From a candidate division WWE3 bacterium RIFCSPLOWO2_01_FULL_39_13 (GTDB taxonomy: Bacteria; Patescibacteriota; WWE3; 2-01-FULL-39-13), in NCBI GenBank assembly GCA_001772665.1, contig MEVH01000012.1, forward strand, positions 8,963 through 38,594: a DNA stretch of 29,632 nt, in the 5' to 3' direction. Below are positions 1 through 7,564 of the stretch, one piece after another. The translations under genes were made by a program, and so were the position numbers. Below the pieces are notes generated by a model. It saw nothing but the letters and a program-made list of their open reading frames with translations, had not been told where the DNA came from and made no database searches. The first letter of the stretch is position 1, and every line of letters starts with the position of its first letter.

Positions 1-341
1 GTCTCTGCAAGCCTGTCCAGCCGTATTTCCATCAGCCTGATATCTTCCTTTAAGAGTTCCAGTTCTTCTTCCTTTTGGATTATCTGGGCCTCGGCCTGCT
101 GAATTTGAGCGGTTTTAAGATAAATATTATTACTTATAATATTTATTTCACGTGAAAGGCTTGCCACCTGATTCTGTGCGTCGACAATAAGCTTCTCGTA
201 TTTATCAATTTCATGCTGAAGCTCGGCTGCAGTCTTGGCAGAAGCAGTAATAACGGCTTTTTGCGCAATAAAAAGGATAGTTGAAGCAGCTTCAATTATT
301 CCAATTGACAAAATAACCTTTTTGAAATTTATTTTCACCAT
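1..341 (-). CDS. Coiled-coil envelope protein, probable FtsEX-activated murein hydrolase (N-terminus only)
   Basis: This open reading frame runs off the left edge. From the ATG at 341 the protein starts MVKINFKKVILSIGI, with a basic N-terminus and then a hydrophobic stretch at about residues 9-30 that fits a signal peptide or membrane anchor. The remainder, to about residue 113, is Glu/Gln/Lys/Leu-rich heptad-like sequence typical of a long coiled coil. It lies 23 nt after the ftsX stop, the position where many bacteria carry EnvC- or PcsB-like proteins whose coiled coil docks on FtsX and whose distal M23 or NlpC/P60 domain cuts peptidoglycan. The catalytic domain is outside the window, so the enzymatic part is inferred from context only. 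An alternative ATG lies six codons upstream at 359. Neither start has a strong ribosome binding site, so translational coupling to ftsX is likely. Confidence 0.7.
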   Translation of the reverse strand, partial: MVKINFKKVILSIGIIEAASTILFIAQKAVITASAKTAAELQHEIDKYEKLIVDAQNQVASLSREINIISNNIYLKTAQIQQAEAQIIQKEEELELLKEDIRLMEIRLDRLAE

Positions 342-364
342 TTTGCAGAAATTAAGCATGCTGG

Positions 365-1240
365 CTAATGGTTTATATATCTTCTCGCGGCAAAATGGCT
401 GCTGGCGATTGCAAGAATTAATCCAAAAGCAACCTCGATTCCAACCCCAATGAGAAGATAATTAACAGACAAATTATACGACTCAAGTCCAAGCAAAGAA
501 GAAACTAAGCTGTTATAGCGCCATAAAAGGAGAGGAACAAGTATTAAGATTGACATTAAAACTGCAATCAAGGAGTATATGACGCTTTGCAGATAGTAAG
601 GAGATCCAACAAAGCTGTCAGATGCACCGACGAGTTTCATAACAACAATTTCATTTTTACGCGAGTAAATTGTTATACCGATGGTGAGAAAAATTATAAA
701 TGCAGTTGAGACTGAAAAGACTAAAAATAATACACCTCCAACTATCTGAATTGTAATAATAATAGTTTTAAGCGTAGACAGCACCTTTTCATACGCTCTT
801 ACATCGCTGACAAGGTCGCTCGATCTAAACTTATCTGACACATCCTGAATCTTATCAAGCCCTGATACCCTTACATTTAGATGAGCCGGAAATGGATTTG
901 TAGTTACCGCCTCAACAATTTCTTTATTATCCTGGCTCTGGTCGATAAAAGACTGCATGGCTTCTTCTTTGGATACATATTTTATTTCAGAAACATAGTC
1001 AAAATTTTCAAACTCTCTTTTGAGCTGGAGTATCTGCTCTTCTGTCACTCCTTCTTTAAAAAACCCTATTACCTCAGGGCGTTTCGAAAGATAGTCGGCA
1101 AATGAATTTGAAGTGTAGACAGTTATCATAAGAAATCCAAGGATTAGATAAGTTACTGTCATCATAAAAATGACTGCATAGGCTCTCCATCCGCTTCTTT
1201 TTATATTTGTAAATGTTTTTTTCAACACTGTGTTATTCAT
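365..1240 (-). CDS. ftsX: Cell division ABC transporter permease FtsX
   Basis: FtsX is the membrane half of the FtsEX complex, which relays ATP hydrolysis at the septum to periplasmic or extracellular peptidoglycan hydrolases. The 291-residue product has the FtsX layout: a short cytoplasmic start, TM1 at about residues 20-42, an extracellular domain of roughly 120 residues, then three further helices with the MacB/FtsX-type motif SRKNEIVVMKLVGAS after TM2. I chose the ATG at 1240 rather than the in-frame ATG at 1258. The 1240 start is preceded by AAGGAGGT with 5 nt spacing, and it overlaps the ftsE stop by only 8 nt, which fits translational coupling. Identity follows from both sequence and the ftsE neighbour. 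Confidence 0.93.
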   Translation of the reverse strand: MNNTVLKKTFTNIKRSGWRAYAVIFMMTVTYLILGFLMITVYTSNSFADYLSKRPEVIGFFKEGVTEEQILQLKREFENFDYVSEIKYVSKEEAMQSFIDQSQDNKEIVEAVTTNPFPAHLNVRVSGLDKIQDVSDKFRSSDLVSDVRAYEKVLSTLKTIIITIQIVGGVLFLVFSVSTAFIIFLTIGITIYSRKNEIVVMKLVGASDSFVGSPYYLQSVIYSLIAVLMSILILVPLLLWRYNSLVSSLLGLESYNLSVNYLLIGVGIEVAFGLILAIASSHFAARRYINH

Positions 1241-1925
1241 ATTTACCTCCTTCAGCATCGCTTATTATCCTTCCCTTTTCAAGGTGTATGACTCTCTTTT
1301 TCAATGTGTCGACAATTTTGTTGTCATGCGTGCCGAAAATTATTGTAGTCCCCCACTCATTAATTTTTTTAATCAGATCCACAACAACCCAGGTGGAAGC
1401 ATTATCCAGATTGCCTGTCGGTTCATCTGCCAGTAGTATTTTCGGCTCATGAGCCAAGGCTCTTGCTATAACTAGCCTTTGCTTTTCTCCTCCGGAAAGG
1501 TTATAAGGAAAACGCTCAGATTTGTCACCGAGGCCCACCAGATGCAGCAGGTTTGGGACAATTGTATCAATTTCCTTTTCCGGCTTACCTATAACTCTAA
1601 GCGAAAGCGAAACATTTTCAAAAACATTTTCTGAATCAAGAAGCTTGAAGTCTTGATATATAAAACCTACTTTTCTTCTCAAAAGGGGCAAATCCGGCCT
1701 TTTTATTTCAGACAGTTTATCTTCGTCTATAATGATCTCTCCTTTTGTAGGAACCTCTTCTTTCACAATATGTTTCATAAGAGTAGTTTTACCAGCTCCT
1801 GAGGTTCCAATAACAAACACAAATTCACCAGGGCTTATCTCAAATGACACATCATCCAGCGCAACAGTCCCGTCAGAGTACTTCTTATCTACATTTTTAA
1901 AAACAACCATTTTTTTCTTTGGCAT
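1233..1925 (-). CDS. ftsE: Cell division ATP-binding protein FtsE
   Basis: This is the cytoplasmic ATPase partner of FtsX. All ABC hallmarks are present in 230 residues: Walker A GTSGAGKTT (40-48), Q-loop Gln91, signature LSGGE (143-147), Walker B ILLADEP with Asp167 and Glu168, D-loop and His200. Length and spacing match FtsE of other bacteria. The second Walker A residue is Thr instead of the usual Pro and the Ser/Thr after Lys is Thr, both tolerated in the family. It starts 3 nt after the stop of the upstream small membrane protein and overlaps ftsX, so these genes form one translational block. Confidence 0.95.
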   Translation of the reverse strand: MPKKKMVVFKNVDKKYSDGTVALDDVSFEISPGEFVFVIGTSGAGKTTLMKHIVKEEVPTKGEIIIDEDKLSEIKRPDLPLLRRKVGFIYQDFKLLDSENVFENVSLSLRVIGKPEKEIDTIVPNLLHLVGLGDKSERFPYNLSGGEKQRLVIARALAHEPKILLADEPTGNLDNASTWVVVDLIKKINEWGTTIIFGTHDNKIVDTLKKRVIHLEKGRIISDAEGGKYE

Positions 1926-1928
1926 TTT

Positions 1929-2375
1929 TCACTTGAGTTTAATAGTCTCAACTTCAATTAAACTTACATTTTTAAGACTCTTTATTACTTTTCCTGTTAT
2001 TGCTACATCAATGTTAGAAGTTAAATCAAGATCATGTTTTTTAGAATAAAGGTAAGACAGCTGTTTTCCGCTTTTGTCTACTAGTTCGTGAGTAGCATCA
2101 TCCAAAGATTCAGCTGAAGACAATCGTTTAATCTTCCCCCTTAAAGTAACCTCTCTGGCGGATTCATCTGGAGGTTTAAAAAAGGCGTTTTCAGGAACCG
2201 TTTCTGGAGTACCTCCAGTTTCTACGGCATCGGGAGGTTTCGGAAGCGAAGGAATAATAATAACAGCAGCAAGAATCGAAAAAATCAAGAAATATATAAC
2301 GTACCGGTATTTTGTCAAAAAAGGATCTTCATCGTCTCTTGGTTCTCTTTTAATGGGCAGTTTAAATTCAATCAC
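1929..2375 (-). CDS. Small membrane-anchored protein of unknown function preceding ftsE
   Basis: I do not recognise a family. The 148-residue protein has a charged N-terminus (KREPRDDED at 9-17), a single hydrophobic helix at about 25-41 and a Pro/Glu-rich linker (43-70). After these comes a soluble domain of about 75 residues rich in alternating hydrophobics (VTLRGKIKRL and later VAITGKVIKSL), which looks like a small beta-barrel, perhaps OB-like. With Lys/Arg mainly inside, the C-terminal domain is probably extracytoplasmic. The start is GTG at 2375; no better ATG exists. A TATACT box ends 7 nt before the GTG, so this gene may head its own transcript with ftsE, ftsX and the hydrolase. A role in FtsEX-linked wall remodelling is a guess from context. 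Confidence 0.7.
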   Translation of the reverse strand: MIEFKLPIKREPRDDEDPFLTKYRYVIYFLIFSILAAVIIIPSLPKPPDAVETGGTPETVPENAFFKPPDESAREVTLRGKIKRLSSAESLDDATHELVDKSGKQLSYLYSKKHDLDLTSNIDVAITGKVIKSLKNVSLIEVETIKLK

Positions 2376-2398
2376 TTTGTCTAGTATATCAAAACTAG
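2376..2398 (-). promoter_or_regulatory. Candidate internal promoter before the ftsEX block
   Basis: Reading the minus strand, TATACT (2388-2383) matches the -10 consensus at 5 of 6 positions and ends 7 nt before the GTG start at 2375. It is nested in a CTAGT-8 nt-ACTAG inverted repeat (2381-2398). No good -35 box is seen. The transcript would be leaderless. Confidence 0.4.
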
Positions 2399-2405
2399 GA
2401 AGAAA

Positions 2406-3407
2406 TTAACTCAACTGCAGATTCGACTCTATAAATCCATCAAGATCTCCATCTAAAACCGCATCAGGATTAGAGGTTTCATACCCGCTGCGATGGTCTT
2501 TGACGAGTTTATACGGCTGAAGGACATAAGACCTGACCTGATTTCCCCATGATGCATCTTTATATTCCCCTTTAAGTTTTTTCTTTTCTTCTGAAGATTT
2601 TTGCTCTTCCAGTTGAATAAGTTTGGACTTAAGCATCTGCATTGCAATTTCGCGGTTCTTGTTCTGGCTTCTTTCCTGCTGGCATGAAACCACTGTACCT
2701 GTTGGAATATGTTTTATCCGTACTGCAGTCTCAACCTTATTCACATTCTGCCCGCCGGCACCACCAGACCTGAAGGATGAAAATTCAATATCTTCGTCCT
2801 TAATGTTGATCTCACCTTTAGTGTCAATAACTGGAATCACCTCAACCCTTGCAAACGATGTCTGCCGTAAATTTTGTGCATTAAAAGGAGAAAGCCTTAC
2901 GAGACGGTGAGTCCCCGACTCCATTTTAAGCAAACCATAAGCATAGCTCCCGCTTATTTTTATTACTGCCGTTTTTATACCTGCTTCCTCGCCTGCTGCT
3001 TTATAAACTTCAGTACAGTTCCATCCCTTTTTTTCCGCATACCTCTTATACATTCTAAGAAGCATTTCCGCCCAATCCATAGCCTCTGTGCCTCCCGTCC
3101 CCCCATTTACAGTAAGAAAAGCATCAGCTTCATCATACTCCCCTGATAAATAAAGCAAATGCTCAAGCTCCTTAACTGTTTTTTCAAGTTCCTTCTCATC
3201 ATTTTCCTTAATCAAAAGATCTAAATATTCTATCTGATCTTTCTGTTTTCTTAATTCTGCGAGTTGTTTTGACAGATACCCTGCTTTTTCGTAATCCTTC
3301 CAGACATCGGGATTATTTAACTCCGCTTCAACTGCTGTAATTTTGGATAAAATATCAGAAAGATTAAGGGACTTGCTTATTTTTTCGGCTCTTTCTATGA
3401 TATCCAT
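2406..3407 (-). CDS. prfB: Peptide chain release factor 2
   Basis: RF2 recognises UGA and UAA and triggers peptidyl-tRNA hydrolysis. The 333-residue protein contains the tripeptide anticodon SPF (173-175), which distinguishes RF2 from RF1 (PxT). It also has the catalytic GGQ loop (218-220) within SGGAGGQNVNK. The N-terminus aligns with the E. coli protein from just after its programmed frameshift site (compare NNPDVW here with QPDVW there). The ATG follows the upstream stop directly (TAA then ATG), and the first codons contain no CTT-TGA-C slippery site, so the usual autoregulatory +1 frameshift is absent. Presence of RF2 agrees with UGA being a true stop codon. A weak GGAAAG lies upstream; coupling to the preceding AAA+ gene is likely. 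Confidence 0.95.
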   Translation of the reverse strand: MDIIERAEKISKSLNLSDILSKITAVEAELNNPDVWKDYEKAGYLSKQLAELRKQKDQIEYLDLLIKENDEKELEKTVKELEHLLYLSGEYDEADAFLTVNGGTGGTEAMDWAEMLLRMYKRYAEKKGWNCTEVYKAAGEEAGIKTAVIKISGSYAYGLLKMESGTHRLVRLSPFNAQNLRQTSFARVEVIPVIDTKGEINIKDEDIEFSSFRSGGAGGQNVNKVETAVRIKHIPTGTVVSCQQERSQNKNREIAMQMLKSKLIQLEEQKSSEEKKKLKGEYKDASWGNQVRSYVLQPYKLVKDHRSGYETSNPDAVLDGDLDGFIESNLQLS

Positions 3408-5942
3408 TTAAATGCTTTCCATTACAAACTTATCCCCGCTTTTAATTTCGCCGGATATTATTTTATCTGCAATTGGAGTTTCAATTTTTTCTTCAATTAC
3501 ACGATTGATTGGCCGTGCACCCCATTCATCAGAATAACCGAGATTCGCGACTTGTTTTACCAATGTCTCGGAAAACCCAACTCTAATCTGCTTAGCTATA
3601 AGCTTATCCTGAAGCTTTTTAAGTTTGAGTTTTGCTATCTGGATTATCTGTTCTTCGCTAAGAGGATGAAAAGGAATAAGTGCAGAAAACCTGTTTAAAA
3701 ATTCTAATGGAAATTTATTCTTCAGCTCTGAAACAGCAACCGCCCTTATTTCGTCAAGGGACTTTCGATCCTTTATGGCGCTTGTAATACTTTTAGTGCC
3801 GACATTCGAAGTCATAATTATAAGGGTGTTTGAAAAGTCGGTTAGGATTCCCATTGCATCAGTGAGCCTGCCATCATCAAGAATCTGAAGGAATATATTT
3901 ATAACATTTTCACTGGCTTTTTCAACTTCATCAAAAAGCAAAAGAGAATACGGACGCGCCCTGACTTTAGTAGTCAGCAGGCCGGGAGTCCCGGTTTCGT
4001 CTCCTATAAGCCTGCGTATACTTTGAACGTCCTGATACTCACTCATATCAAACCTGAGCATTGATTTTTCACTGCCATAATAAACAGAAGCAAGTGCCTT
4101 TGCTGTTTCAGTTTTTCCTACTCCTGTCGGACCTGAAAACAAAAAACTGGCTATCGGCTTATTGTCGTCTCTTACTCCAGCCCTTGCCCTTTTAATGGCA
4201 TCAGAAATTGCTTTAATCGCAGCATCCTGTCCGATAACCTGCTTATGAAGAAGCTTATCAAGACCGATCAAAATTTTTCTCTCGTTCTGCTGAATAGAAG
4301 AAAGGGGCATATTTATCATTTCTGAAACAACAGAAGTTACAACATCTTTAGTTATTCCTCCTCCAAGAGTTTTCGACCCATTGGCGCAGGCCTGGTTTAA
4401 AAGCTCTACAGCTTTATCAGGCAGGGAACTTGTAGATATATATTTGTCAGATAGTTCATAGGATGACTGAATTGCAGGGAATGTAACAATCAGACCTTTC
4501 TTGCTGGTTTCCAACTCCTTTGCCATCTCGATTAAAATTCTCAAGGTTTCATCTTTCGTTGCAACATTCATCTCTACAAGGTCAAATGCTTTTGAAAATG
4601 CGTCATTAGGCCTTATGTATTTGTAATAATTGGTTTTAGATGTCGCGCCGATGAACTGGAACCTGCCTTCTGAAAGATATGGCTCCAATGTACTGAATAC
4701 TGAAACAGCATTAGGGTCATCGCTTAAAGTAGAAGACAAATTATGGATTTCATCGACAAACAAAATAATATTTCCAGCCGAAACAATTTCCTTTGTAATT
4801 GCGCTGAGCCTGTCGTTAATTTCACCGGGTGTACCGGAAGTCAGCGTCGAGATATCAAGCGAAACTATTCTTTTGAACCTTAAAGCAGGAATAGAAGTAC
4901 CAAGAGCTATTTCGCGTGCAAGTGCATGGACAAATGTTGTTTTCCCGCAGCCTGATTCACCTACAAGCAGGACATTATTTCTGGAAGCTTTGCTTAATAT
5001 CGCAATAACCTGATTCTTAGCCTCGTCCCTGCCTATTAGTTTTGGCAAACCTCCCCGAAGGGCGAGTTTTGTTAAATCTGTGCTGAATCTGTTCAGGACA
5101 GCGGTATATCCTACTGCCCAGGCTTTATCAATTCCTCCAGAGGGAGGGATCAAATAGTCGTTTTCCCATATCTTTGGATCTTCCTGATGAATCCGAATTG
5201 TATATAAAAGGGAGTACTTTAAAACAGAATCGGTTGATGAACATTTCATCAAAAAGTCATAAGAATTTTTAAAATGCAAAAAGAAGGCGGTAAAAATGAG
5301 CTTCTTGCTAAGATATTTCAATTTCAACTCCGAGTTAATGCTTTTGATATAACTTAACATTTCAGCAGAAGATGCATTTTGCAGTTCAGAAGATATAAAT
5401 TCAAAAACCTGCTGTTTATCAAGCTCAGCACGCGTTATAAGCTCTATAATACGCTGGTCAGAGGCAAATCTACCTGCTAGTTTTTTGAAATCATCTGACT
5501 TGGCATTTGCAATAAGACTTCTCTCATAATCTGTCCCTGAAGCCAGTATTTCGTCAATATCTGAAAAGTCTTTTATAGAATCACCTCTTGCAGAATGAAG
5601 TCTGTATATAAAATATACAATCGTTATAAAAACGTATACCAAACCGTATGAAATGCTCTTCGAAAAAACAAATACATAGGAATATAACAAAGTAAGGTAA
5701 ACAATGACTGAGCTTGAAAGCAGCAATAATACTGCCACAAGACCAAATATAAGCATTAATGTCCTTATTACAAAACCGTTAATTCGAGAAAGAAATCCGC
5801 CGAAGCCGAAAAGAGGCTTAAAAAGCCCCTTCATCATAGCCTCAATACCAATCTGCTGGCTTAATCGGACGGTAACTCTATAAACAAGCCTCAAGTATTT
5901 TCGATGAGAGTCAATTAATAAATATTCTAATATTTTACGCAT
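3408..5942 (-). CDS. Membrane-anchored Clp/Hsp100-type double AAA+ protein with degenerate pore loops
   Basis: The 844-residue protein has two hydrophobic segments (about 58-83 and 85-113), a helical region to about 290, and two AAA+ domains of ClpA/B/C type. D1 has Walker A GESGCGKT (328-335) and Walker B VDE (396-398). D2 has Walker A GPTGVGKT (604-611), Walker B FDE (670-672), sensor-1 Asn713, arginine finger Arg751 and sensor-2 GAR (808-810). There is no Clp N-domain, no coiled-coil M domain between D1 and D2, and no ClpP-docking (I/V/L)GF loop after TSNVG (711-715). The substrate-gripping aromatic loops are also gone: the KYRG position of D1 reads SGTPGE (369-374), and the GYVG position of D2 is replaced by a shorter GDETGTPG (647-654). 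The paired D1 arginine fingers (ERRF) read SKAF (450-453). It is annotated ClpC-like by homology, but it probably does not thread substrates to ClpP. It overlaps nothing but abuts prfB. Confidence 0.85.
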   Translation of the reverse strand: MRKILEYLLIDSHRKYLRLVYRVTVRLSQQIGIEAMMKGLFKPLFGFGGFLSRINGFVIRTLMLIFGLVAVLLLLSSSVIVYLTLLYSYVFVFSKSISYGLVYVFITIVYFIYRLHSARGDSIKDFSDIDEILASGTDYERSLIANAKSDDFKKLAGRFASDQRIIELITRAELDKQQVFEFISSELQNASSAEMLSYIKSINSELKLKYLSKKLIFTAFFLHFKNSYDFLMKCSSTDSVLKYSLLYTIRIHQEDPKIWENDYLIPPSGGIDKAWAVGYTAVLNRFSTDLTKLALRGGLPKLIGRDEAKNQVIAILSKASRNNVLLVGESGCGKTTFVHALAREIALGTSIPALRFKRIVSLDISTLTSGTPGEINDRLSAITKEIVSAGNIILFVDEIHNLSSTLSDDPNAVSVFSTLEPYLSEGRFQFIGATSKTNYYKYIRPNDAFSKAFDLVEMNVATKDETLRILIEMAKELETSKKGLIVTFPAIQSSYELSDKYISTSSLPDKAVELLNQACANGSKTLGGGITKDVVTSVVSEMINMPLSSIQQNERKILIGLDKLLHKQVIGQDAAIKAISDAIKRARAGVRDDNKPIASFLFSGPTGVGKTETAKALASVYYGSEKSMLRFDMSEYQDVQSIRRLIGDETGTPGLLTTKVRARPYSLLLFDEVEKASENVINIFLQILDDGRLTDAMGILTDFSNTLIIMTSNVGTKSITSAIKDRKSLDEIRAVAVSELKNKFPLEFLNRFSALIPFHPLSEEQIIQIAKLKLKKLQDKLIAKQIRVGFSETLVKQVANLGYSDEWGARPINRVIEEKIETPIADKIISGEIKSGDKFVMESI

Positions 5943-5951
5943 ATCTTCATT

Positions 5952-7052
5952 TTATTCCTTGGCGTGGCTTCCTAAGAGTGCGGTTTTAAGCTCGTCAAAT
6001 ACAACATACGGGTTGCTGCCGACCACGCTTTGGGCATAAAGCTCCATAGCAGCGAAATCGGTGGTCCGCGATGAAAGCCTGCCTCTGTCAACTATCCTTA
6101 CAAGAACAGGCATATGATCCCATACTTCAGCAGTCTTTTCCATCGGCCTGTGCACAACTGATAAATTGAAGCTTGATACTCCAAGGTTTTCTTTCATAGT
6201 GTTAAGAACATCACTCACAACATCTGAAAAATCTTCTCCGTCATCGTCTGCATAAATCTCGACTTCTTTCTCTTTTATCGGAGTAATCTTCGATATTACT
6301 TTGACCCCTTTTCTTTCAAACGCAAGACCAAGGCTCTTATGGATAGAATATAAATCGTCAAAATAGCCTGATCGGTAAAGCTCCTGATATTTATGCGAAA
6401 GGTTTCTTAACTCTTCAACTTTGGCGTAGGCCTGTCCTTCTGTCAAAACCATATGAGTATGCCCATTCACAATAGATGCACCAGCTCTCCACAAACAATT
6501 CCATATGAACATAGGATACACTGCACGCTTATTAGATCTTCCTGCAAGTACATACCACTTTCTTGCAACATCAAAATAATCTTTAATTCTTTTTCTAGAG
6601 AATAAAAGTGGATTCGGATCTTTAAATATAAGCATCGAATGAAGCCCATCATACTTTGCCAGGTTGGATGCAGTGATGCAGTATTTACCTTCTATTCTTC
6701 CAAAAGTATCTGAAGGAGTTCCTGTCAAAGGATTGGCAAATCTTTCATCCTGGGTAGTCTCTATCAAATCCATAACCTCCGTAATCTTCTCGTCACCCAC
6801 AATCGGCCTTTTAGTCCTTAAATCATTAAAAATTGTACCCTCGTATGTAATAAGGTTTACCGCCTTAATAAAAATCTGTTTTTCGACTGCCTCAAGCGAT
6901 CCAAACTCTTTTTTTACCCATGGAGCCATTTCTTTCGGGATCTTTAATTCCCCTTTGACAGTCCAGACTTTGAACATCCTGTCAAACACAACCTCATCCT
7001 CTGGAGAAAGTGAATTAATTTTTGAAAGGAGTTTCTGCCGAAAACTTTGCAT
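5952..7052 (-). CDS. GalT/HIT-superfamily nucleotidyltransferase-like protein
   Basis: The 366-residue protein carries a core resembling galactose-1-phosphate uridylyltransferases: FIWNCLWRAGAS (182-193), followed by the histidine motif VNGHTHMV (195-202). His198 and His200 match the HPH of GalT, and His200 would be the nucleophile that carries the nucleotidyl group. The GalT HxHxQ motif ends in Gln; here that position is Val202, so UDP-hexose specificity is doubtful. No CxxC zinc pairs typical of classic GalT are visible. The upstream part (about 95-175) has the expected N-terminal half of a duplicated HIT fold, but the second half is not clearly recognisable. It heads the operon with the AAA+ protein (9 nt gap), prfB and ftsEX. 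Its substrate is unknown; an ADP/UDP-sugar or dinucleotide phosphorylase is an alternative. Confidence 0.6.
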   Translation of the reverse strand: MQSFRQKLLSKINSLSPEDEVVFDRMFKVWTVKGELKIPKEMAPWVKKEFGSLEAVEKQIFIKAVNLITYEGTIFNDLRTKRPIVGDEKITEVMDLIETTQDERFANPLTGTPSDTFGRIEGKYCITASNLAKYDGLHSMLIFKDPNPLLFSRKRIKDYFDVARKWYVLAGRSNKRAVYPMFIWNCLWRAGASIVNGHTHMVLTEGQAYAKVEELRNLSHKYQELYRSGYFDDLYSIHKSLGLAFERKGVKVISKITPIKEKEVEIYADDDGEDFSDVVSDVLNTMKENLGVSSFNLSVVHRPMEKTAEVWDHMPVLVRIVDRGRLSSRTTDFAAMELYAQSVVGSNPYVVFDELKTALLGSHAKE

Positions 7053-7063
7053 ATATAAACTAA

Positions 7064-7092
7064 AGTATCAAGTTAACTGACCCCGGAGTCAA
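7064..7092 (-). promoter_or_regulatory. Promoter for the GalT-like/AAA+/prfB operon
   Basis: On the minus strand TTGACT (7092-7087) and GATACT (7069-7064) are separated by exactly 17 nt. The -10 ends 11 nt before the ATG at 7052, giving a predicted leader of only a few nucleotides. A near-perfect dyad (GACCCCGGAGTC, one mismatch, 7079-7090 on the plus strand) overlaps the -35 and could be an operator. Confidence 0.6.
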
Positions 7093-7125
7093 GTTTTTAA
7101 AATGCTCAGTTAAATTAGCGGGGAT

Positions 7126-7470
7126 TTAAGGAGTTCGTGATTTAGCAGCAATAGAGGTTACTCTTGCTGGAGCTCTTTTATTCGCGTCTTCAAGCAGTAT
7201 TTTCTGAAATCCTTCTTGCATCATTGAGGCTTGTAATACTGGACAATCATCCAAATCACAAGCGGATGCATAATAGTTACCGCTAAAGCCACTTCTTATA
7301 AATCTAGTAGCACAGACAGCCCTTTTCGGCAGATCTCGAGCAGTAGGTTTATATACCAACTGTGACTGTTGACAAGCAACACCCCAATTTTCGGGTATTG
7401 GATACACACTAACCTCAACTCCCCATTGTTCTGTCGGCAGTATTTTTGTTTCTCCCACTTCTTCTGTCAT
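7126..7470 (-). CDS. Hypothetical 114-residue protein with four cysteines
   Basis: I do not recognise this protein. It is soluble, with no membrane segment, and has Cys33, Cys53, Cys71 and Cys76; the last two form CDLDDC. Trp16 and Trp29 lie in a Val/Pro-rich N-terminal part, and the C-terminus is basic (ending AAKSRTP). The cysteine layout could bind a metal or form disulfides, but no standard motif fits. The ATG at 7470 is preceded by an extended -10 box (TGCTACAAT) ending 12 nt upstream, so it probably has its own promoter. It sits alone between the FNR-like gene of the SUF operon and the GalT-like operon. Confidence 0.6.
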   Translation of the reverse strand: MTEEVGETKILPTEQWGVEVSVYPIPENWGVACQQSQLVYKPTARDLPKRAVCATRFIRSGFSGNYYASACDLDDCPVLQASMMQEGFQKILLEDANKRAPARVTSIAAKSRTP

Positions 7471-7473
7471 AAA

Positions 7474-7492
7474 TTGCTATATATTGTAGCAA
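7474..7492 (-). promoter_or_regulatory. Extended -10 promoter within an inverted repeat
   Basis: Minus-strand TGC-TACAAT (7491-7483) is an extended -10 element 12 nt before the ATG at 7470. It lies inside a perfect 6-7-6 inverted repeat, TTGCTA/TAGCAA (7474-7479 and 7487-7492), which could serve as an operator for an unknown regulator. Confidence 0.5.
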
Positions 7493-7564
7493 CAAATACC
7501 AACGAAATCTTAATGAGTTCCATATCAATCAGGGCACTAACAGAAAAAATCATGCCTGAATTCT

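Noticed and set aside
4630..5013. Plus-strand 127-residue open frame
   Set aside because: It is the shadow of the D1 region of the AAA+ gene.
7500..7564. Terminator after the FNR-like gene
   Set aside because: Only a 4-bp GGCA/TGCC stem with a long loop is visible and the T-run is inside the loop.
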